From contig NC_087064.1 of NCBI RefSeq assembly GCF_963678635.1, positions 9,773,671 to 9,837,670 of the forward strand: a DNA stretch of 64,000 nucleotides, read 5' to 3'. Of the stretch, positions 34,997 through 45,100 are shown one piece after another; the first letter of the stretch is position 1; each line of letters opens with the position of its first letter. The notes under the pieces were generated by a model, which worked only from the letters and a program-made list of their open reading frames with translations, did not search any database and was not told the origin of the DNA. The stretch comes from Symsagittifera roscoffensis. Taxonomy: Eukaryota; Xenacoelomorpha; Acoela; Convolutidae. A program made the translations under genes and the position numbers.

Positions 34997-35961
34997 AGTT
35001 GGAGAGAGAGAACACAAGCGATCACGAGAGACAAAACGTGATCGGAAAACCTGTGGGAAGTGCTCCAAACCTGGAAGATAACGACACGATGCATGAGAAA
35101 ATGATGGAGCTTGAGCCTCTCTTGGAAGCCTCGGGGGAGCGTAACCTCAGGAGCATTGAAATCACCCATGGAGAATGCCCATGCCACTGTTTAGCGCAAA
35201 CGGTGTGGTATCCAGATCACAAGAACCTTTGCCTGGTGTGGGATATGGAAGAAATCTGGTCGATCGGACTACCGGATCACCGACAGAAGGTGACGATCTT
35301 GGTAGTGAGTACGATGTTGGCTCTGAGATGGATAGAAGAGAATATAACGAAGTATCGGGAAGCGGGGACGCCAACGGCTGAGTCAATATACGCGATAGAC
35401 TACAGTAGGAGACTCGAGTTGTTTGAGACTGCGTGCAAGGTATTCGCCATACCAACGGAAGTCAGACATGTCTGGAGCCGTTTGAGGTACTTCCCATGGT
35501 TTCGGGCGACGCTAACATCCTGGTTGTACATGACAACGAAAGATCACATGAGAAAACATCAAAAAGAGTATCGACAGTTCCAGGCCGAGATTGGGCCGGA
35601 AGCTTTCAAGAGACCCCTGTTAACCCATTGTAATGCAATCACGACAGGATGGAAGAGAGTGGGTAAAATGTCTAGAGACAATACCAAGGCGAGGGAATCG
35701 ATACTAGAGGAGGACCTGGCGAAGAACGTGAGCTTGAGCCTGCACAACTCCTTTTGTTTGAACCGGGAATCTAGGGTGAAGGCACTACCCAACCAAGCAA
35801 AGAGGTCGCAAGAGCAAAGAGAATGGATGCGATCCTACGAGCAGCTGAAGGCTTGGGAGGAGATTGTGATTAGCTCCGATGATGAAGAGGAACTGTTGAG
35901 ACAGTTTGCCGTATCTAGTACTTCAGGGTGCAGTACCTCCAAGGCAAAGAGTGCGAGATGA
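34993..35961 (+). pseudogene. ORF2 piece 5 of copy B: C-terminus
   Basis: 322 codons matching copy A 15297-16215 and 37298-37339. Helical, with a Cys/His spot (HGECPCHCLAQ). Ends with a Ser-rich tail and TGA. Unrecognised. Confidence 0.72.
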
Positions 35962-36390
35962 GCAGGTGGCTCGAATGGATCTTGAGTCTTGAGAGGGAAA
36001 GGGGGGCTTGAGCGTGGGTCCGGGTGAAACCAGGATTCATGAAAAAGAAGTTTTAACAAAGCAAATATTGTTATTAATATACTAAATTTATTATATAAAT
36101 GGAAATACTGCATGACAATTTCCTGATTAAATGGGACAAAAGAAATTTTAAATGATTGGCTTAAAAAGCGAGAATTCGAGGGTGCAGGTGTGTGCAGATT
36201 TTGATTGCTGTTTAGCGATAGTGTGAAAATTTTACATGGCTGTGAATTTTGGGGTGTAGATAAACTTAAGTCTGCTGCAAACTTCTGTAAATGACCACTG
36301 GCACTGTATCTTGAGTAACACTCGGTTTTCTGGGACTCACTGGCAGAAGACAGCACGCGATGAGGACATCGATCTCGAGTCCGGGGAGTA
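35962..36390 (+). other. 3' noncoding block of copy B
   Basis: Conserved with copy A 37340-37775. The last bases before the LTR, GTCCGGGGAGTA, are a short purine-rich stretch and the candidate polypurine tract. No gene seen. Confidence 0.7.
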
Positions 36391-37297
36391 TGTGCCAGTC
36401 GGTCATATTTGGAAGTTTGACCTTGAGAGAAACAAAAAAACACTTGATTTAGGAGAGAAATTTAATTTTTTCAAAATTTCGAATGGAGCATGTCATGCAC
36501 GATTTTCTCGCGATAACTGAAAATCAGAAAAGAGAAGTCAGAACAATCGAGTAACAATCGCGGGAAAGTTGCTAAATAAAACGGTGGGAAATTGCTATTC
36601 GCAATTTCTGTCATAATAGAACAAGAGTAGAGCTGTCCCATCTAAAACAGAGACGAGAGCATTCCCACGAACTGGATTGTTGTGATTGGAGTACTATTAT
36701 TAACTGGACCAGAGTGAACCTTCGGTGGAAAGGTGGACAGCTAGAGTGTCCCAATGGTTCACGAGAACTTACAGTCTAGAGAAAAAACTTGTTCTTATTA
36801 TTAAAACTGACTAACATTAAACTCATTTTAGTTACTTTATTAATTCTTGAGTTGCTTACCGACTTATTTACTTCCTGGTTCTTGAGCGTGCTACAATGTG
36901 AGTACTTAATTTAAATTCTTAGAGTGTGTTTTATAATTGTTATGTTGAGGTAAGGCGAGTTTTAGGTTGATCCATCTGAAATGGATCAAAGTTCCACTGT
37001 CTAACAAAAAAGTAACTTAACGGATTGTTCCAACCCGGTTTTTAACGGCGTTCATGTATTTTGGGTATCTAGAGACCTAAGTATGGGGACGTTTCTAATT
37101 CTAGAGTGGGGGGGTATTTTTGTAGTAGCCTTTAAGCTGTAACGGGTCGTAGTCTCATGTCACAAACGAACCGAACTGGCTCCGACCGTTCTTGAGGTAG
37201 AAAAACACAAGAGATGGTGTCCCTGACCCTTGAGCCAGTGGTTATAGGGCCTATTTCTCTTAAACCTCATGTGTGACTGCAGTAGACGAATGTTACA
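36391..37297 (+). repeat. 3' LTR of copy B
   Basis: 907 bases, TGTGCC...TGTTACA. Differs from the 5' LTR at five places: one extra T and a C/G change near 36470-36482, one extra G and an A/T change near 37110-37123, and a T/C change near 37257. Both hairpins and the GAG|GTAAGG donor are kept. Confidence 0.95.
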
Positions 37298-37775
37298 GTA
37301 TCTGGGTCTGGTACCTCGAAGGCGAAGAACACAAGGTGAGCCGGTGGCTCTAAAGGGAATTCTAGAGTCTTGAGTCTTGAGAGGGAGGGGGCTCGAGGGT
37401 GAACTCGGATGAAATCTGGGTTCACCAAAAAGAAATTTTAACAAATGAGATATTGTTATTAATATGCTACATCTATTATATAAATCAAATTGCTGCATGA
37501 CAACTTCCTGATTGAATAGGACAAAAGAAATTTTAAATTACTAGCTTAAAAAGCGAGAATTCACAGGTGCAGGTGTGTGCAGATTTTGATTGCTGTTTAG
37601 CGATAGTGTGAAAGTTTTATATGGTTGTGAATTTTGGGGTGTAGATAAACTTAAGTCTGCTGCAAACTTCTGTAAATGACCACTGGCACTGTATCTTGAG
37701 TGGCACTCGGGTTTCTGGGGATTCACTGACAGTGGCAGCACGCGATGAGGACATCGATCTTGAGTCCGGGGAGTA
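37298..37775 (+). mobile_element. Copy A, right part: ORF2 end and 3' noncoding block
   Basis: Starts with the last 13 codons of copy A ORF2 and its TGA (37337-37339), in frame with 16213-16215. Then a noncoding block similar to 35962-36390, ending in GTCCGGGGAGTA before the LTR. Confidence 0.92.
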
Positions 37776-38672
37776 TGTGCCAGTCGGTCATATCTGGAAG
37801 TTTGACCTTGAGGGACACGAATATACGTGATTTTGGAGTGAAGTTTTATTTTTCAAAATTTCGAATGGAGCCTGTCATGCTCAGTTTTCTCGCGACAACT
37901 GAAAACATAAAATGAAAAATGAGAACGACCGAATTTACAATTGCGGAAAAGTACTTAAGAAAACAGCGGGAAATTGCTATTCGCAATTTCCAGATACAAA
38001 AATAAGACACGAGTAGAGCCGTCTTATCCTGAAATAGGAGGCGAGATAATCACGAGAGAAGAGTACAATTATTCGAACTGAACCAGAGTGAACCTTCAAT
38101 GGAAAGGTGGACAGCTGGAGTGTCCCAATGGTTCAGACTAAAACTTCAATTCTAGAGTCAAAACTTTATTCATTTATTGAAACTGATTAGTATTGAACTT
38201 ATCAAGTTATTTTATTTAATACTCGAGTTGCTCATCAATTTAATTACTCCCTATTCTCGAGTGTGTCGACAGGTGAGTTCCAAATTTAGTTTTCTTGAGT
38301 GTGTTTTATGATTGTTATGTTGAGATAAGGCGAGTTTTAGGTTGATCCATCTGAAATGGATCAAAGTTCAACTGTCCAATAAAAAGTAACTTAACGGATT
38401 GTTCCGACCCTGTTTTTAACGGCGTTCGTGTGTTTTGGGTATTTCGAGACCTAAGTATGGGAACGTTCTAATTTTCTAGAGTGGGGGGATATTTTGGTAG
38501 TAGCCTTTAAGCTGTAACGGGTTCTAGTCTCATGTCGCAAGCGAACCGAATTGGCTCCGACCGTTCTTGAGGTAGAAAAACACAAGAGATAGTGTCCCTG
38601 ACTCTTGAGCCAATGGTTATAGGGCCTATTTTTCTTAAGCCTCATATGTGACTGAAGTAGGCGACTGTTACA
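37776..38672 (+). repeat. 3' LTR of copy A
   Basis: 897 bases, TGTGCC...TGTTACA, clearly diverged from the LTRs of copy B. The hairpins are kept, but the GAGGTAAGG donor reads GAGATAAGG, so it is lost. Its 5' partner lies outside the window. Confidence 0.93.
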
Positions 38673-38689
38673 GAAAGAAAGCTTTTGTG

Positions 38690-38836
38690 GCCCAGTTTTA
38701 GTTTTCCAAATTCAAGCTCAAATCCTGTTCATTCTGACCGGCTGATACAACAAGAGATATTGTCTGTTCCTTGGAAAATCGTCTAAAGAGTCTATTTTCT
38801 TAGCTTCTTATGCGAATGAAGTGAATGACTGCTACA
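38690..38836 (+). repeat. Tail of an older related LTR
   Basis: The end of this stretch aligns with the last 130 or so bases of the family LTR: ACAAGAGATATTGTC, CTATTTTCTTAG, and a final GACTGCTACA against GACTGTTACA, at roughly 75% identity at the very end. Copy A probably inserted into this older LTR. Confidence 0.65.
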
Positions 38837-39152
38837 TTGAACGATATTTCGCTGATCGCCTTATTCAATAGCTTTCTTATTGTAGATCTGTGGTTTTCAG
38901 GGGGATAATCCTGAATGTACAACCTCTGTAAGGCAATTGATATGGCTTCTTTCAGGGCAAATTTTGTATAAACTTCTCGCATCAAGAGATATTTTTGTTT
39001 CATCTAATGCGGTGTTTTCAATCGATTCTCTGGCATCTTGGGGTTCGACTTTGGCTCTTTTGATCTTGTCTAAAACTTTGCCAGTGTTTTCTTGAAGGTT
39101 TACTGAGCAAAGTAGTATTTTTTCTTTATCGCTGATGTTTTAAGATATCATA
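38837..39152. other. Upstream region of the tropomodulin gene
   Basis: About 316 bases between the LTR tail and the tropomodulin ATG. GATGTTTTAAG|A near 39143 could be a splice acceptor for a 5' UTR exon or leader. On the minus strand 38800-39003 is open for 67 codons (KEAISIALQRLYIQDYPPEN); it looks coding but I cannot identify it. No clear promoter motif seen. Confidence 0.4.
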
Positions 39153-42100
39153 ATGAGTTCGATCGCGGCGAATAAATTGAGAAAGCAATGGACTATGACT
39201 GCAGAAGAGCGGGAAGAGTATCTGCAGATAGATGAATCAGAGTATTTAGATGATCTGAATGATGAAGACATTGAAGAATTGGCTCAGTTCCTGGATGATA
39301 TAGACCCAGAGGTTAGAATTTTAAAAAGCAAATAGATTATTACTCCTTAAGAGTTATTTAAGGGTAAGGACGATTGTCACTAGTCGTGCGGTGGTTTTAA
39401 GGGTATTACATGATTTTATTCCCTACATTACTGGTATGTTGTTAACAATCAACGCTGAGTTTTTGTAGAACAACGCGCTTCCAGCAAGAGACAGGTCAAG
39501 GTACCAAGTTGACAAAGAACCAACTGACAAGTACAGCAGAGACAATCTCATGAATTACATTGACAAACTGGCAGAGGAATTCAAGCAACAAGAGGGATAT
39601 GTGCCTTTTACGGGGGAGAAAAAAGGTTAGAAATTGTCGAATTTATTCCTAGCATACTAGCTAATCATGTATTTATTTAAATTTACGGCAAAATTAGTTG
39701 CAATATCGGTGACCCCTTTTATTTCAATCGGATAAGTAAAATGTTGAAATTTCTAAATCTGATATTCAGACATAATTGACTTAATTAGAACTGTTCTGCG
39801 ATTAGACTGTGGTTATATAATTCAAATGTTTTAGGCAAAGTTTGGATTGAGCCCGAAAGCACAAAAGTTGACGAGCCAGAGGATATTAAATTAGAAGACG
39901 AGAGTTGGGAACATGCATTTGAAACGGTAACTGGAGACGATCTCATCGATCTGGCGTGTAAGTTAATTTTATGCAACTTTGAATCTGTTATATGTTGCTT
40001 TGAATGATCCTTTTTACAAAAAAAATCTCGTATTAAAAGTTTTTTTTTCATGGTATTCAATATTGATTTAAAGTCAATAAGCGCATTGAAGAGACTCTTT
40101 TATAATTTGTGATGATTTGTTCGTTTTTTTCGTAAGTTATAAAATTTGTTCACGCTCAAATGTGATTATTCGCGGTGTGGCTTATGATTTCTTTTTAAGC
40201 TCAAGTCATTTCTTTGTTAAAAGGAAGGCAAACTGCACTATCGAAGAGCAAAAGTGTAAAGGTCACAAAAAATTTGTCGACTTTTAGTTTCAAACGTGGA
40301 TTTTAATTTTCAGATTTCCTTGTGGAATAAAAAAGTTTACCTATTGTTCTAGTTTTTTTTCTTAAATTGTATCAAAAAATGTCAATCATAGATTGTTCTT
40401 GAAAAAAAGTTTCAGTTTAAAAAAAGTGACTTTTTCCGTTTCCTTGCATCCATTGAATAATTTCCAACTGGCTGTTGGCAATGATTTTTAACGATTGTCA
40501 ACTTTTGCAAGATTAAGTGTCAGGTAATTTAGAACTAGATTTATTTTCCGTAAACAACTTTTCTTACAATTCTATAAGAAATTGAACTTGCCGTGTTATT
40601 GAACCCCAACAACCAGGCTCATTCCCACTTTGTCTGGAGGCAACGTGAATGCCTTTGCACCGTTTTTCCGGGTAAAATTCTATTTTTGGATTTTGGTTTG
40701 TCTGCTTTTGTCGATTATATTTTCAAAATATGATTTTTTTTCTGATTTGAACACTTCTTACTTTAATTGAACACTAGTCTTGTTATTTTGTCAGTTTATT
40801 TTGATTAAGTTTTCTTTGTTTTTTTTGTTCGGTTAAAAAGATACCGGCTAGTGTTGTTTCGAATAAGTCTTCTTCTTTTATGTCATTTGAAGGACAAAAA
40901 TTGATTCTTACGATTTTTGACTAAATCGGGACGGTTTTGGTATTAACCACTCTGAACTTAATCGCTCAAAAAATTTGATGACAATAATTATAATTCTCTA
41001 TATTTTTTTTGTTTCTGCTCACATTTTTGCCTGCCAAATTTTTTTTAGTTTTGTGATTGCTCTTCAAATAATACTAAAATGTTTTTTAATGCTGGTGGTA
41101 GATGTTTTTCTGAAATTAAATTTTTCTATTTTTGTGTCATGTTTTTCAAATTAAGAAGTTTTTCTAAGAAGCGATTTCCGTGTCATTTTTATTCACTAGC
41201 TTGCAATGCTACGCTTGCTTTGAATTGCAAGTGACGCAAAGCAATGCTTCGTCTCTGTGTAAATAGCGTGTTTTCTCAATGATTTCATAAAAATGTTTAC
41301 GAATTTACGTTGGCAATGTGGGAATTGCTGAAGCGCACGCTCAGATAAATATGCATGAAACAAGCGAACTATTCGTAAATCGCTCTGTTGAATTTTAAGT
41401 TTTTTGTGTGCATTATTTCCGATATTCGTTTATATTTTCATATCATTGTGAGTTGTTTGTGTTTCAGCCATTCTGGGCATCCATCAGATGGTGGACCAGA
41501 CACAGTACTGGGCAGCTCAGACTGCAATTAAAAAGGGAGGATTTGACGACAGCCAAGTATCTGGTGAGTCATGAAGAGCAATACTTTTTTTGGAAGTTCA
41601 TTGATTGTCTCGAATTAAAATTTGAGTTCATTTTCTCGACAAACAATATGTTTAGGGTAATTAGTTACTTTTTTGGGCCTTTTTTATTTATTACGCCTTA
41701 AATCATAAAAATTAAACTTTCAAAACTGAAATGGAAACGTAAATATAAATACTGGATTCTGATAGGCTGAAATGAAATACTTTGTAAATGAAGCGCTGTT
41801 ATATGTTTTTGGGCGAGATAAGTAAAACAATCTAAATCGGCATAAGTTATAGGGTTCAAATGTCGGGTTCAAATAGCCGCAGCATTATTACAGTAAAATA
41901 TATAAATTAAATTAGTTCATATTCCAGATTGGTTACGTATCTGTATCTGGTCACTAAACAGTTATCTTGAAGCAGATGTCGTAATTAACTTCTTTTTTCT
42001 TTGACCGAATCTGAATTCTTTTCTCACCTAGTTGAACTTTCTTCGGTTTCAGCTCTGATACCTCATGGCAAGTAGTATCTGGCTTAGAGATGGTTTGCTG

Positions 42101-45100
42101 GCTGACATTGCACGTCTATCACGCTCAGGCATAACAACTACTTACGGGTTAACGAAACTAACGTGTGCTGTTTTCTTAGTACTTAACTAATCAGCGGAGT
42201 TTTCTCGGAAGTTTGGTTCGCCCAGCTGACGCAAAGATGTTCCAGAAATTAACGTTGTTCTTTGGTAAGTGAAATTAACCAGCGATTTTTTTTTCTATTG
42301 ATACATCCTAAAATTATTATTGTAGATATCCACCTAAATGGTGGTGGGCAGAGATGTTTATGAGGAGCGGTTGTGCTTTGTTGCATACAAAAACAGAAAT
42401 TACGGGAAAACATTTTATGAAATTAGGACGATTATCTGGATCATTCTGTTTCAATATCCAACTCTCATAGAAAAGCATTCTTTAAGCTTTTTACAATTCC
42501 GTTTTTGTTTTGAAGTAAAATAAATACTCGGTTGCTCTTTTGCAAGAAATCATGGGTTAGATAATTGTCTATGGTCTTTACGGGTTTTGTGACAGGTGTT
42601 CCGACGGTGTCTGTGCCCTCCCGCTTCGACCCGGAGGCGAAGAACAACACAGACGTAGAGTTAACTGTACAGATGGTTAAGGACAATGACCCCAACTGCA
42701 CAGAAATCAACTTCAATAACATACCTGTTAGTAGACGGACTGCTTGTAATGAAAGTTGAATATATATATTTTTCACTATCCGAAAGACAAGTTTGTTGGT
42801 GAGACTATGATACTGACTTGTAATTATTGGTCGTGAAAGTAGAGTAAGAAGGCTTGTAACATAATAACAGATGGGATTGCTTTTCCGTGGACAAATAATG
42901 AGTGTTATGGAGTTGCTACGTACGGAGTTTCAATCTTCACGGAGGTTAAATGTGGAGGATAGAATTATATGGAGTTGATTTTCACGGAGTTTAATTTTGA
43001 GGATATAATTATATGCCGGATGTTCAAAAATTCGACAAATCCGACAAAATTTTTCAAAAAACTTGGGGTCGGATTTTCAAGTTTTTCGAAAAACTTCGTC
43101 GGCCTCTTTTTCAGGTTGACTAAATTGGTTTTTCGAGCTCTCCCAAAGCACTAACTGTTTTGGCCAAATTTTTTGGGCCGCAGGCGATTTTTTGAAAAAA
43201 CAAGCCAAAAAACGCATTTTTAGGCACTGCTTGAAAAATTTGAACCAAATTTCACCACTCAAGGTTAGTATAAATGAACACGAAAGAGGACCCCCAGTGT
43301 TTGACTTTTCAGCCAATAATAACTTGGTTGTTTTTTGTGTGTTTAGAAGATCCCAAAATACGTCTATGTTGAGTTTCTGGAGGCACTGAAGGCTAACACG
43401 GTAGTGAAGAGAGTCGACTTGGCCAACACAGGCATGGACGACATGCTAGCCTATGTGAGTCGCAAAATTTGCATTTTTAATGGAATGTAATACAATAGAA
43501 GCCCTTTTATAAACCCTATTAATTGAACAGTTGAAGGGCGATAACTAGAATTTTCTTGAGGCGGGCGGTTTTTCTAAAGGTTTCTTTCGGCTGATTTTCT
43601 GAAAATGTCTATCGGAAACTTTTCTGTTGGTTTCTATCGTTTTTTGGCGCATGTTGCCCCTCACTGTTAATACGTAGGTGCCAAAGGAGCGTTTAGAAAT
43701 ATCTGGGGCTCGTTCAGCCAAACTGAACGTAAAATTGTAACAAAGGATGGTAAGGGTCTTAATATTCTGAGCCCCCCCCCCCCCGTCTTCAACCAGCTCT
43801 TGGAGAGTAGCATGTAGTTAATCTCCACGGACATGTAGTTGCTTTTGCGGACGCCTACCTTTGTAATCTTTGAACAGAAGATTGAGCAATTACACTTTCT
43901 AAATGGCTAAATAACTGATTGATATCATGAAATTAATATAGAAAGCTGTAATGCTTACAAGGCAGTCAAGGAAATAGTTAATTATTAGTTCCGGAAGTTT
44001 TGAAACAAGGTATTTTACTGAAAACTGTGTTTTTAGGCGCTGGCAGATGTGTTGGAAGCGAATAACGTGCTGGAAACTGTTAACGTGGAGAGCAATTACA
44101 TCACAGGCGAAGGAGGACTCACGGTTAGAAATCGACACTTCGATTGCCTCAAAAACTTGTCTTCGAGAAACCCGTGTACCAATTCTAATTTCCCCATCTA
44201 AGATCATTGTTTCTTATCAGTCCAAAATGATATATTTCTCATGGAGAACTGTTATTGGTCAACTTAGTTAAGCCCGAAGTCGCAAAAGCCAACTTTGAGG
44301 TGAAAATATTTTGCATTCGAAAATTAAGGGAATTTACAAAGCAAAAACGAAATGTTTTAGGTGCAAGTGATATGTTTCCTCGGTTCATTCTGCTTTCCCC
44401 ACTTGTGAATTATCAAGGGGATTTTTTGTTGATTTTGTCCGATTGTTATAAAATTTGACATGCGGACTAATGAAGCCATGACAAACATATTTGGTTCTCA
44501 TATGTAACCGTTAAATACCACTCCTTACACCATAAAACTGATGCTCTTACAAGGTGCTGTTGAAAAAGGAAAAAGAGCCGTTTGCTCTTCTTGATACAAT
44601 GGAAGATGCTGTTACCACGAAGCACGACTTTTCCTTGGAATCCTTATTTTTTTTTATTTCAGAGAATCGCAGAGATGGTGGAGGAGAATCTAGTGCTCAA
44701 AGAGCTCAGACTGTCCAATCAGGTTAGTAGAATAAAATCGGTTTATTATTCAGTTTGTAGAAGCAGCGAGCTGGAAGTTCAGTATTCGAGCGCTATAATA
44801 TGGCAATTAACAAAATTATATTTTCAAAAATCCATTTTTTACCTAAGTGTTGACACTTATGTTACTAGCCTGTCTAATGACACTTAAGTTAATTTTGAAT
44901 GCTGATTTATAACATAAAATGTAATATTAGATAAGGATCGTGTAAACCACCCCCCCCCCCCCCCCCCCCCTCTATGGTACCTAGTAAACAATTTCCACAA
45001 TTTACCTTGAAGAAATATTTCATCAGATAAGCATATACGATTTTTGTAGCTTTGAGCGAACTTCACCCGTTTCCCTTTTGTAATAGGTAAAAGACGGATA

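Larger units (their letters stand above)
28949..35961 (+). pseudogene. ORF2 of copy B, env position, broken
   Basis: Starts MADRLWKSV at the first ATG after the candidate acceptor and ends at TGA 35959-35961. Compared with copy A it has a 38-bp net deletion near 29885, an in-frame TGA at 31932-31934 (a Glu codon in A), a 49-bp net deletion near 32620 and a 1,748-bp deletion near 34968. These leave five pieces: 28949-29929, 29856-31934, 31950-32645, 32627-34996 and 34993-35961. Gag-Pol of the same young copy is intact, so either ORF2 was already broken when the copy was made or it is not needed in cis. The product's role is unknown; the SGNH hydrolase domain points to an esterase-like or acyl-hydrolase activity. 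Confidence 0.85.
16216..37297 (+). mobile_element. Giant Ty3/Gypsy-like element, copy B, complete (21,082 bp)
   Basis: Full element bounded by LTRs at 16216-17120 and 36391-37297, both TGTGCC...TGTTACA. The LTRs differ by three substitutions and two 1-base indels, so insertion was recent. It sits in the ORF2 end of copy A: the sequence left of 16216 and right of 37297 joins into one reading that matches B's own 35890-35961. Internal order: candidate PBS, a 2.6-kb leader with two tandem arrays, an intact 2877-codon Gag-Pol, a spacer with splice acceptor, a broken ORF2, a 3' noncoding block, 3' LTR. The gene order protease-RT-RNase H-integrase is that of Ty3/Gypsy. 21 kb is several times the usual size of such elements. 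Confidence 0.96.

Noticed and set aside
42338-42523. 61-codon frame in tropomodulin intron 4
   Set aside because: AT-rich, no homology sense, lies between well-phased exons.
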